A stretch of 7,833 nucleotides of DNA from Actinomycetota bacterium (lineage in GTDB: Bacteria > Actinomycetota > Humimicrobiia > Humimicrobiales > Humimicrobiaceae): the NCBI GenBank assembly GCA_016783995.1, contig JADHVN010000063.1:1-7833 (forward strand), given 5' to 3'. A program made the translations under genes and the position numbers. The notes below the pieces were generated by a model. That model was not told the DNA's origin and ran no database searches. It saw only the letters and a list, made by a program, of their open reading frames with translations. Numbering within the stretch: position 1 is the first letter of the stretch; each line of letters begins with the position of its first letter. Shown here in pieces: positions 1-6,748 of the stretch.

Positions 1-3
1 TCT

Positions 4-20
4 AGAATATTTTTTATTCT
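4..20. repeat. Small AT-rich hairpin at the left edge
   Basis: AGAATA (4-9) and TATTCT (15-20) form a 6-bp stem around five T residues, followed by a near-tandem 9-base repeat (attctaatt / attctaata). It may continue beyond the window. In DNA this AT-rich such stems occur by chance, so no role is assigned. Confidence 0.2.
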
Positions 21-90
21 AATTATTCTAATACTTTCTACATAGAAGAAACTCTACATTTAATCCTTAAATTAGCGGCATAGTTCAACA

Positions 91-127
91 AATTTTATCT
101 CCAATGCTCTGCACAAGAGATAAAATT
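91..127. repeat. Perfect 11-bp inverted repeat downstream of mobB, possible terminator
   Basis: On the plus strand aattttatctc (91-101) is matched exactly by gagataaaatt (117-127) around a 15-base loop. The loop itself can pair TGC with GCA around a triloop, so the whole could fold as a long hairpin with a 3x3 internal bulge. It starts 63 bases past the mobB stop, a natural place for transcription to end. There is no uninterrupted T tract after it on either strand, so it is not a textbook intrinsic terminator. It may instead be a protein site, an mRNA 3'-end stabiliser or part of a dispersed repeat. Apart from this and the small hairpin at 4-20, I see nothing in 1-189. Confidence 0.55.
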
Positions 128-189
128 CTATTCGTTATATACCAACTAAGGTTTGAAATTATTTATGCTAGAAAATATAAGAATTTGTA

Positions 190-852
190 TTACTTTTTTT
201 TCTTTTTATATCTTAAATCAATACTTTCTATGTCTTCATCCAGACCTTTGAGGCTCTTAACTACTCCAGTAATTACATTTTTAACTACTTTCTGCATTTG
301 ATAATTTAAAACTACAGACTTGTTATTTACAAATAATTCAATCTCTTTTTCAGCATAGACTTTTATAAAATTTTCAACAAGAAAATCTGCTACTTTTTTT
401 ATCTCGTATCTTCCAAAATAATTTAGGTCAGTCTCTACTTTACTTTCCCCTACCACTGCAATTATTTCATCCTTGCCAAATTTACCAGTCTCTTTTTTAA
501 TATCACCCGAAGTTAAAACTAAAATTTTTGGAAATTTACCCTTCTTGTACCCTTCCATAAATACTATATCCGTACTATAGAAATTATCAAAAATCAACTT
601 ATAAACATCCTCATCACCCGATAAATTCTCCACTAAAGCTATGCTATCATTCGAAAATATTCCTCCAATATCAGAACCGCATTCTTTTAACCTGAAAGAA
701 TCTTTCCCTGGCTTGTCAACCTCAAATGAATGAACAGAATGCTTGATAGCTCCTACTTTATATTTTCTCCTCTTCAGTTCTCCTACAAGAGCCTCTATAA
801 AAAAAGTCTTTCCACTTTTTACAGAACCTATTATTGAAATTATTGGAATCAT
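190..852 (-). CDS. mobB: Molybdopterin-guanine dinucleotide biosynthesis adaptor MobB with extra C-terminal module
   Basis: MobB is a GTP-binding P-loop protein that assists MobA in cofactor guanylation. The 220 residues open with IISIIGSVKSGKT, Walker A at 9-16. AIKHSVHSFEVDKPGKDSFR (35-54) is the MobB signature with the paired histidines and GKDS, and FMEGYKKGKFPKI (98-110) is the conserved EGxK segment. Residues 1 to about 162 cover the ordinary MobB fold. About 168-213 form an added module (ELFVNNKSVVLN, then ITGVVKSLKGL, then IESIDL) resembling one I recall from some clostridial and archaeal MobB proteins. The protein ends in a run of five lysines written in an A homopolymer. ATG at 852 is well supported by AGGAGGT (867-861) eight bases upstream, inside mobA. 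It is the last gene of the run. Confidence 0.93.
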   Translation of the reverse strand: MIPIISIIGSVKSGKTFFIEALVGELKRRKYKVGAIKHSVHSFEVDKPGKDSFRLKECGSDIGGIFSNDSIALVENLSGDEDVYKLIFDNFYSTDIVFMEGYKKGKFPKILVLTSGDIKKETGKFGKDEIIAVVGESKVETDLNYFGRYEIKKVADFLVENFIKVYAEKEIELFVNNKSVVLNYQMQKVVKNVITGVVKSLKGLDEDIESIDLRYKKKKK

Positions 853-1561
853 TTCTTAATACCTCCTCACTAAATAACCTAATAAAAACATCATAATCTT
901 TACTTGTGTTAATATTAAAAAAATTAAGCTTGTCAATACCATAACCTTCTAATTCATTCTCTAAAATCATCTTGACTTCTACCTCACTAAATATATCAGA
1001 TACTTTATATTTTTTCTTTCCTATATTTCTTTTTATTATATTAAGACAACCTTTTGAATACAAGCTGCATAAAACCTCAAAACCTTTAGCAGTTTTTATA
1101 ACAACTGCATCTTTTAGCTTAGATTTATTAGTATTACTCTGTCTTCCCGTCACCAGTAATTTAAGAAGATTATATGTTATAAAAGGCATATCAAATGCAA
1201 GTACAATACTATAATAATTCTTAGCATTATTTAACCCGGAATAAATACCACCAATAGGCCCTATATTCGTCAATTTTTTATTTTTAAAGCTATCCTCATC
1301 TATAATTACCTTGATTGTTGGAATCTCTTTTATTTCTTCCAGGCAATTAAAATACTTGCGGTAATCTTCTATTCTTTTTATTTCTTCGTGTATTGCAGTA
1401 TAATTTTTCTCATTTGTACTTACCCAAATTTCATTGCAGAAAAAGCTGAGCTTATAGATTTGATTAATAAAAAGAGGTATCTTACCTATCTTAATTGCTA
1501 TTTTATTAAAATTAAACCTTCTGCTTTTTCCTCCTGCCAGAATAATACCAGATAAATTCAT
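758..1561 (-). CDS. mobA: Molybdenum cofactor guanylyltransferase (MobA-like NTP transferase)
   Basis: Expected to transfer GMP from GTP to molybdopterin, forming the guanine dinucleotide cofactor used by DMSO-reductase-family enzymes such as formate dehydrogenases. The nucleotide-binding start is SGIILAGGKSRRF (4-16) with Lys20 downstream; IGPIGGIYSGL (100-110) and LAFDMPF (121-127, Asp124) follow, the usual GPLxGI and CDMPF positions; GFEVLCSLYSKG (160-171) and FNINTSKDYD (215-224) fit the family's C-terminal half. It is 267 residues against roughly 190-210 usual. Part of the excess is polar inserts around 50-95, and about 31 residues are a tail encoded within mobB (95-base overlap, 758-852). 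The family-like sequence ends near residue 235, just where mobB begins. ATG at 1561 has no recognisable Shine-Dalgarno, so initiation may depend on ribosomes finishing purH 14 bases upstream. Among NTP transferases MobA is the best fit because mobB adjoins it. Confidence 0.88.
   Translation of the reverse strand: MNLSGIILAGGKSRRFNFNKIAIKIGKIPLFINQIYKLSFFCNEIWVSTNEKNYTAIHEEIKRIEDYRKYFNCLEEIKEIPTIKVIIDEDSFKNKKLTNIGPIGGIYSGLNNAKNYYSIVLAFDMPFITYNLLKLLVTGRQSNTNKSKLKDAVVIKTAKGFEVLCSLYSKGCLNIIKRNIGKKKYKVSDIFSEVEVKMILENELEGYGIDKLNFFNINTSKDYDVFIRLFSEEVLRNDSNNFNNRFCKKWKDFFYRGSCRRTEEEKI
861..867 (-). promoter_or_regulatory. Strong ribosome-binding site of mobB inside mobA
   Basis: AGGAGGT on the minus strand lies eight bases before the mobB ATG and is the best Shine-Dalgarno in the window. 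In the mobA frame the same bases encode part of Glu-Glu-Val at residues 232-234, close to where family-like MobA sequence ends. It decides the mobB start, and so confirms that mobA and mobB overlap. Confidence 0.85.
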
Positions 1562-1575
1562 ATTAATATAAAAAA

Positions 1576-3297
1576 TTAATGTCTAAAATGTCTTTTCCCT
1601 GTAAAAATCATTGAAATCCTATTTTTATTACAACATTCTATGACTTCGCTATCCTTTACTGAACCACCAGGTTGTATTATAGCTGCAATTCCTTTAGGAG
1701 CTACAAACTCAATAGTATCCTTAAATGGGAAAAAAGCATCAGAAGCCAGTATTGAACCATTGCAATTACTGCCTGCTTTTTCAACAGCAATTTTAGCAGC
1801 ATCAATCCTACTCATCTGTCCAGCACCTACCCCTACTGTTCTCTTTCCTTTTACCAGTACAATGGCATTAGATTTTACACTTTTAGCTATCTGCCATCCA
1901 AAAATTATATCTTCCCATTGGTTTGAGTCAGGTTTTTCGTCAGTTACAACCTTCATATCAGAACGCTTATCTATACCTGAATCAAAATCCTGCAGCAGCA
2001 TTCCCCCATCAACACTTTTCAAATCAACACTGCATGGTTTATAACTATCAGACTCAAGGGTATTAATATAAGTCTCTAAATTAAAATTCACTTTCAATAT
2101 TCTTAAATTCTTCTTTTCAGATAAAATTTCAAGTGCCTTTTCCTCAAAATCAGGCGCAATTAAGACTTCAACATATTTATCCATAAGAAATTCTGAAGCA
2201 TCAGCAGTCCATTTTATATTACTGGCGACAACACTTCCAAATGCTGATACAGGATCACATTCATATGCTTTCTGATATGCATCTAAAACATTATCAGATA
2301 TAGCAGCGCCACAGGGATTATTATGTTTAATTACTGAAACACAAGGATTTTTAAATTCCTTGGCAATTCCAAATGCTGCATTGCTGTCTAAGATATTATT
2401 ATATGATAATTCCTTACCCTGTAGTTGTTTACAATTTGCAAAGCTATCTTTGCCTGCATTCTGGAATTTGTAATAAGCTCCTTTCTGATGAGGATTCTCT
2501 CCATATCTTAAATCCTGTAGTTTGGTAAGTTTTAGATTTAATGTATCCCTGAACTTATTCTCATCATTTCTAAAAGTATTATTACTTAACTGGCCGGAAG
2601 TATCTTCTTTTTTAAAATCATTCTGTATCTGCTCGCTTTCAACTTTTGTATTACCTATTTCAAGATAATGTCTGAAGTCTATATTTGAATCTTTTAAGTA
2701 CTCATTTTTACCAGCAAAGTAACCAAATATAACACTATCATATTCACATGTATGCTGAAATGCCTTCACACTCAAACAAAAAAGGGTACTATCACAAATT
2801 TGTCCATTGCCTTTTTTTAATTCCTCAGCAATTTTTTTGTAATCTTCTGGGTCAACAATCACCGCTACGCTCTTATAATTTTTAGCAGCACTTCTAATCA
2901 TTGTAGGCCCGCCAATATCAATATTCTCTACAGCTTCTTCCATGATTACATCTGCTCGGGATATAGTCTCCTTAAATGGATATAGATTTACAACAACCAT
3001 ATCTATCAACTTTATTTTAGCCTTTAATACTTCATCAATATGATTTCTGTTACTGCGATCGGCTAATATTCCTCCATGAATAAATGGATGCAATGTTTTT
3101 ACTCTTCCATTTAGCATTTCAGGAAAACCAGTAACTTCCTCAACTTTTAAAACTCCTATTCCACCCTCTTTTAAAGCACGATAGGTTCCTCCCGTTGAAA
3201 TAACCTCAACATCTAATTCTTCTAAAATTTTTGCAAACTCAACTATTCCCTGTTTGTTTGAAACACTTATCAATACCCTTTTTACTTTTACTGCCAT
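1576..3297 (-). CDS. purH: Bifunctional AICAR formyltransferase / IMP cyclohydrolase
   Basis: Performs the last two steps to IMP: formylation of AICAR with 10-formyl-THF, then ring closure. Residues 1 to about 195 are the MGS-like IMP cyclohydrolase domain (ISTGGTYRALKEGGI, GFPEMLNGRVKTLHP at 57-71, IDIGGPTMIRSAAKN). From about 258 to the end is the formyltransferase domain: RYGENPHQ (264-271), VIKHNNPCG with the catalytic Lys324-His325 pair, SVDGG (428-432), KSNAIV, GAGQMSR, ASDAFFPF, IQPGGS and the usual terminal RHFRH. At 573 residues it is about 50-60 longer than typical bacterial PurH. Most of the excess is a polar linker of about 45 residues between the domains (around 205-255). ATG at 3297 has AAGGGG (3310-3305) seven bases upstream. 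It lies 93 bases after purN, a gap in which I see no clear promoter or terminator, and 14 bases before mobA. Confidence 0.97.
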   Translation of the reverse strand: MAVKVKRVLISVSNKQGIVEFAKILEELDVEVISTGGTYRALKEGGIGVLKVEEVTGFPEMLNGRVKTLHPFIHGGILADRSNRNHIDEVLKAKIKLIDMVVVNLYPFKETISRADVIMEEAVENIDIGGPTMIRSAAKNYKSVAVIVDPEDYKKIAEELKKGNGQICDSTLFCLSVKAFQHTCEYDSVIFGYFAGKNEYLKDSNIDFRHYLEIGNTKVESEQIQNDFKKEDTSGQLSNNTFRNDENKFRDTLNLKLTKLQDLRYGENPHQKGAYYKFQNAGKDSFANCKQLQGKELSYNNILDSNAAFGIAKEFKNPCVSVIKHNNPCGAAISDNVLDAYQKAYECDPVSAFGSVVASNIKWTADASEFLMDKYVEVLIAPDFEEKALEILSEKKNLRILKVNFNLETYINTLESDSYKPCSVDLKSVDGGMLLQDFDSGIDKRSDMKVVTDEKPDSNQWEDIIFGWQIAKSVKSNAIVLVKGKRTVGVGAGQMSRIDAAKIAVEKAGSNCNGSILASDAFFPFKDTIEFVAPKGIAAIIQPGGSVKDSEVIECCNKNRISMIFTGKRHFRH

Positions 3298-3390
3298 TCC
3301 TTTTCCCCTTTTTTTACATAATTACAATTTTTATCTACACTTTTTATTTTTATCTGCCGCACTGGGAAAAATCCTTTAATATTGTTAGAT

Positions 3391-4002
3391 TCAACCAGAT
3401 ACTAATTTTACTTTTCTTCCAACTATCTCTAATCTATCATCACAAAAATATTCTACTGCTTTTGGATAAATTTTATGCTCTACCCTATGGATTTTTTCCT
3501 CCAGACTTTCCATACTGTCATCATTATCAATATATACTGGTTCCTGTAAAATTATTGGTCCTCTGTCTAAATCCTTATCAACAAAGTGCACCGTTACTCC
3601 TGTTACTTTAACACCATACTCATATGCATCCTTTATTCCATGGGTACCTTTAAAAGAGGGAAGTAAGGCAGGATGTATATTCATAATCTTATTTTTAAAA
3701 ATAGCTACAAGTTCAGGGCTCAATAGTAGCATATAACCTGCAAGAACAATTAAATCAATCTTCTCGGATTTTAAAATCTCAGTTATTTTTAAATCAAATT
3801 CTTTTCTACTGGCAAAATCTTTAGGGTTCATACAAACTGTCTGTATTTTATGTTTTTTTGCCCTTTCTAATGCATAGGCATCTTTATTGTTACTAAATAC
3901 TAAAGCAATCTCACCATTTAAACTTCCCCTGCCAATATAATCTATGATAGCCTGAAGATTTGAGCCAAATCCTGAAGCAAAAACCGCTATTTTCTTTTTC
4001 AT
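3391..4002 (-). CDS. purN: Phosphoribosylglycinamide formyltransferase (GAR transformylase), 10-formyl-THF dependent
   Basis: Transfers a formyl group from 10-formyltetrahydrofolate to GAR, giving FGAR, the substrate that PurL uses. The 203 residues match the usual length of about 200. FASGFGSNLQAI (8-19) is the phosphate-binding loop. AGYMLLLSPELV (88-99) leads to NIHPALLPSFKGTHG (108-122), which holds catalytic Asn108 and His110. Asp146 in DLDRGPII is the third catalytic residue, equivalent to E. coli Asn106, His108 and Asp144. The ATG at 4002 follows AGGAAGG (4019-4013) by ten bases, and that site overlaps the purM stop codon, so the two genes are closely coupled. The protein ends with TGA at 3391. 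Confidence 0.97.
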   Translation of the reverse strand: MKKKIAVFASGFGSNLQAIIDYIGRGSLNGEIALVFSNNKDAYALERAKKHKIQTVCMNPKDFASRKEFDLKITEILKSEKIDLIVLAGYMLLLSPELVAIFKNKIMNIHPALLPSFKGTHGIKDAYEYGVKVTGVTVHFVDKDLDRGPIILQEPVYIDNDDSMESLEEKIHRVEHKIYPKAVEYFCDDRLEIVGRKVKLVSG

Positions 4003-4017
4003 TTTCTATTGCCCTTC

Positions 4018-5091
4018 CTAGCCCTTTGCAATTATTACATTTCCGCTACCTGAAACTATGCTGCCAATTTTATAAATATCTTCTCCCATCTCTGAAGCAA
4101 TGCTGCTAATATCATAAAAATCATCTGGTGATATAATTAAAATCATTCCTATACCCATATTGAACACTCTAAACATCTCTATTCTGCTGATATTTCCCAT
4201 TTCCTGTAGAACTTTAAAAATGCGAGGTATCTGCCAGCTTCCCTCATTTACTACCGCATCTAAATTAAAAGGTAGCACTCTTTTTATATTTTCATAAAAA
4301 CCACCGCCTGTTATATGAGCAATACCGTGGATTCTTATTTTACTTTTAAGTAGAATTTCATAAATAATTTTAAAATACAGTTTTGTAGGCGTTAGCAACA
4401 AATCAGATAATACCTTATTTTCTGTCCATTTATATTTTTTACCCAGATCTAATTTCTCATCATCAATTATCTTTCTTACCAGCGAAAATCCATTGCTATG
4501 AATTCCTGAAGAAGATACACCCACAATAATATCATTTTTATTTACTAAATCTCTTTTTATAATGTCTGACTTGTCAACCAGGCCCACGACAAAACCAGCC
4601 AGATCAATGTCATCCTTCCCATACATGTCAGGCATTTCTGCAGTTTCTCCACCTATAAGCGCAGTCCTGCATTCCCTGCAGCTGGCAGCAATTGATTCAA
4701 CAATTATTTTAATTTTTACAGGCTGTAGTTTCCCGCATGCAATATAATCTAAAAAAAATAATGGTATGGCACCACTACATAATATGTCATTAATACACAT
4801 TGCTACAAGATCTTGCCCAATGTACCGATAATTATTTACCTCTTTGGCAATAAGCATTTTCGTACCCACACCATCAGTAGAAGAAGCAAGTATTGGATTC
4901 TTATATTTGGCAAGATCAAGTTTAAATAAACCTGAAAATGAAGAAAGGTCATTTAAAACATTATTTGAAAAAGTCGAAGATACTGATTCTTTTATTAAAT
5001 CTATGGCTTTAGAAGCTTTATCTAAATCCACTCCTGATTTCTTGTAAGAATATTTTTTTATATTTACTGATGCCTTATTTTTCCCAGGCAT
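4018..5091 (-). CDS. purM: Phosphoribosylformylglycinamidine cyclo-ligase (AIR synthetase)
   Basis: Closes FGAM to aminoimidazole ribonucleotide with ATP; a cytosolic member of the PurM/ThiL/SelD/HypE ATP-binding superfamily. The 357 residues are the usual length. Motifs in order: YKKSGVDLDKASKAIDLIK (16-34), DGVGTK (73-78), GQDLVAMCINDI (92-103), the DYIACGKL strand (115-122), GGETAEMPDMY (147-157), SGIHSNGFSLVR (195-206), GIAHITGGGFYENIKRVLP (256-274) and MFRVFNMGIGM (306-316). The ATG at 5091 is supported by AAGGAGAAGG at 5110-5101, nine bases upstream, and sits inside the end of purF, so translation is probably coupled. The stop TAG (4020-4018) overlaps the ribosome-binding site of purN. 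No key motif appears to be missing. Confidence 0.97.
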   Translation of the reverse strand: MPGKNKASVNIKKYSYKKSGVDLDKASKAIDLIKESVSSTFSNNVLNDLSSFSGLFKLDLAKYKNPILASSTDGVGTKMLIAKEVNNYRYIGQDLVAMCINDILCSGAIPLFFLDYIACGKLQPVKIKIIVESIAASCRECRTALIGGETAEMPDMYGKDDIDLAGFVVGLVDKSDIIKRDLVNKNDIIVGVSSSGIHSNGFSLVRKIIDDEKLDLGKKYKWTENKVLSDLLLTPTKLYFKIIYEILLKSKIRIHGIAHITGGGFYENIKRVLPFNLDAVVNEGSWQIPRIFKVLQEMGNISRIEMFRVFNMGIGMILIISPDDFYDISSIASEMGEDIYKIGSIVSGSGNVIIAKG

Positions 5092-6562
5092 TAGAAGATA
5101 CCTTCTCCTTATTATCTATAGAATATTTATCAAACTTATAATTCTCGGGAATCTGTACTGGATAATCCCCGTTAAAACATGCAAAACAAAACTTATTTCT
5201 TGGTTCTCCTATTGCTTTTACAATACCGTCAATTGTTAAATATTTTAAACTATCAACATTTAAATATTTTCTTATATCCTCTAATGTTCTATGGTTTGCA
5301 ATAAATTCTTTCTTTGTAGCCATGTCAACCCCATAATAACAGGGGTATGCTAATGGGGGACATGTAATTCTCATATGAACTTCCTTAGCGCCAGCATTGT
5401 ATAGCATTTTAACAACTTTTTTTGACGTTGTCCCTCTAACTATTGAATCATCAGTTACAACTAGCCTCTTACCCCGAATAATATCTTTTAGCGGATTTAA
5501 TTTCAGCCTTACAGCTATTTCTCTTACTTCCTGAGTTGGCTGAATAAAAGTTCTTCCAATATATCTATTCTTTATAAATCCTTGTGCATAAGGTATCTTG
5601 GAAGCAGCTGAATATCCAATGGCAGAAGGTGTGCCAGAGTCTGGAACAGAGATAACAATATCTGCATCAACTGGATACTGCCTGGCCAGTTCCTGTCCTA
5701 ATTTATGCCTTACCTCAAACATATTTTTATTGTATATATAGCTATCGGGCCTTGCAAAATAAATAAGTTCAAAAACACACATTGAAACTCTCTCTACTGG
5801 AAGTAACATTTGTGACCTTAAACCATTTTTGTCTATTACTATTATTTCTCCTGGATCTACTTCTCGTATAAACTCAGCATCTACTATATCGAGAGCACAT
5901 GTTTCGGAAGCAATAACATAATTCCCTTTTAAGTTACCTAATACTAAAGGCCTAAAACCATGTGGATCTCTTATTCCTATTAATTTATCCCTTGTCAATA
6001 TAACTAATGAGTAAGACCCTCTGATCCTGTCAGTTGCTTCTTTGATGGCATCTTCTATGCTTGCTTTACCAGAACTTTCAATAAGTGATGCAATCATCTC
6101 TGTATCAGTAGTAGTCTCTAATTTAATACCTTTTTTTATTTGTTCTTCCCTAATTTCTTCAGTATTGGTTAGATTCCCATTATGAGCTATAGTAAATGCT
6201 TCATCTTTGAACATGGAATAGAGGGGTTGTGAATTTTTCCAGATATTTTCACCTTTAGTTGAGTAACGGGTATGGCCTATTCCTATATAACCCTGCAGGG
6301 GAACCAAACTTTGCTTATTAAATACTTGGGATACCAATCCTAAATCTTTAAAAACTAAAATATTTTCTCTATCTGATACTGCAATTCCGGCACTTTCCTG
6401 TCCCCTGTGCTGGAGTGCTTGAAGCCCATAAAATATAATTTCAGCTATATTTTCACCAGGTGCATAAATACCAAATACGCCGCAGCTTTCATTAATTCCC
6501 TTACCGACTGCGTTTATTTCTTTTGGTTTATTATGCTTGTTTTCTTTTAATTGATATAGCAA
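5075..6562 (-). CDS. purF: Amidophosphoribosyltransferase (glutamine PRPP amidotransferase), Fe-S/propeptide type
   Basis: Catalyses the committed step of purine synthesis: PRPP plus glutamine to phosphoribosylamine. The 495 residues hold an N-terminal Ntn-type glutaminase (about 27-260) and a C-terminal phosphoribosyltransferase domain (about 270-465). Cys27 in SCGVFGIY should become the N-terminal nucleophile after removal of a 26-residue propeptide; QHRGQESAG (51-59), HTRYST and AHNGNL complete the glutaminase site. The PRPP loop is VVTDDSIVRGTTS (368-380). Cys262, Cys408 and the CFAC pair (459, 462) match the four ligands of the B. subtilis 4Fe-4S cluster. The start is TTG at 6562, the only ATG/GTG/TTG codon between an in-frame TAG immediately upstream and Cys27. 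It has no Shine-Dalgarno at normal spacing (AAGGAAA is 20 bases away). KGINESCGVFG resembles the B. subtilis KGLNEECGVFG, which supports this frame upstream of the cysteine. The last 17 bases overlap purM. Confidence 0.97.
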   Translation of the reverse strand: MLYQLKENKHNKPKEINAVGKGINESCGVFGIYAPGENIAEIIFYGLQALQHRGQESAGIAVSDRENILVFKDLGLVSQVFNKQSLVPLQGYIGIGHTRYSTKGENIWKNSQPLYSMFKDEAFTIAHNGNLTNTEEIREEQIKKGIKLETTTDTEMIASLIESSGKASIEDAIKEATDRIRGSYSLVILTRDKLIGIRDPHGFRPLVLGNLKGNYVIASETCALDIVDAEFIREVDPGEIIVIDKNGLRSQMLLPVERVSMCVFELIYFARPDSYIYNKNMFEVRHKLGQELARQYPVDADIVISVPDSGTPSAIGYSAASKIPYAQGFIKNRYIGRTFIQPTQEVREIAVRLKLNPLKDIIRGKRLVVTDDSIVRGTTSKKVVKMLYNAGAKEVHMRITCPPLAYPCYYGVDMATKKEFIANHRTLEDIRKYLNVDSLKYLTIDGIVKAIGEPRNKFCFACFNGDYPVQIPENYKFDKYSIDNKEKVSSNAWEK

Positions 6563-6590
6563 CTATTTAGTTTATAATTAATTTTCCTTA

Positions 6591-6623
6591 TAGTAAATTT
6601 TTCTGCAATTAATTTTTTTACTA
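6591..6623 (-). repeat. Weak inverted repeat in the purF leader
   Basis: Read on the minus strand, TAGTAAA (6623-6617) and TTTACTA (6597-6591) form a 7-bp stem around a 19-base loop, just before the purine-rich AAGGAAA (6589-6583). Each arm has only one G or C, so the stem is weak as RNA. It could be an operator-like site, a minor leader structure or chance in AT-rich DNA. I see no guanine-riboswitch core or B. subtilis-type PurBox in this leader. Confidence 0.25.
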
Positions 6624-6658
6624 CTATAAATAGATTTCCTATTTTAAAAACCGAGCTC

Positions 6659-6674
6659 TGACTTTATTATAACA
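6659..6674 (-). promoter_or_regulatory. Candidate extended -10 promoter for purF and downstream genes
   Basis: On the minus strand a perfect TATAAT (6671-6666) is preceded by TGT (6674-6672), giving the extended -10 arrangement TGnTATAAT. No good TTGACA-like -35 lies 16-18 bases upstream; GTTTAT is the nearest, which is tolerable for an extended -10 promoter. Transcription would start near A6659, leaving a leader of about 97 bases before the purF TTG. The surrounding DNA is very AT-rich, so a chance match is possible. If real, it lets purF-purM-purN-purH-mobA-mobB be expressed independently of purL. Confidence 0.5.
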
Positions 6675-6748
6675 AATAGAAATTTAAAATAAACTAAAGA
6701 ATCTATTCTGTAAGATTATTTTTAAAACAAACTGGCAGGATGAGCAGA

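Noticed and set aside
104..301. Plus-strand open frame of 65 codons running into the 3' end of mobB.
   Set aside because: No ribosome-binding site, a long Tyr-Phe run from the antisense poly-lysine codons, and overlap with mobB make it spurious.
1640..2044. Plus-strand open frame of 134 codons opposite purH.
   Set aside because: It lies wholly antisense to conserved purH codons, has no Shine-Dalgarno support I can defend, and its protein has no recognisable motif.
3298..3390. Possible internal promoter between purN and purH.
   Set aside because: AT-rich hexamers occur, but none pairs a convincing -10 with a -35 or an extended -10. Only the purH ribosome-binding site is supported.
3231..3611. 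Plus-strand open frame of 126 codons, rich in Phe, Leu and Tyr, across the purN-purH gap.
   Set aside because: Its hydrophobic look comes from reading T-rich antisense DNA of purN and purH. It is not a membrane protein gene.
6487..6503. A well-spaced Shine-Dalgarno (TAAGGGA) and ATG just before the PurF nucleophile cysteine, in the wrong frame. One extra A in the AAA run would give a short MKSCGVFG start.
   Set aside because: The frame actually present encodes KGINESCGVFG, which resembles the B. subtilis PurF propeptide KGLNEECGVFG. The sequence is therefore probably right and the ATG a coincidence; close relatives would settle it.
6563..6660. Possible purine riboswitch or PurBox in the purF leader.
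   Set aside because: I could find neither the conserved loop and junction bases of a guanine riboswitch nor a CGAA-type PurBox pair. The leader is almost all A and T.
6700..6717. A hairpin AATCT/AGATT followed by a T-rich stretch on the minus strand, a possible purL terminator.
   Set aside because: The stem is only 5 bp with one G-C pair and the T stretch is interrupted; too weak to call in DNA this AT-rich.
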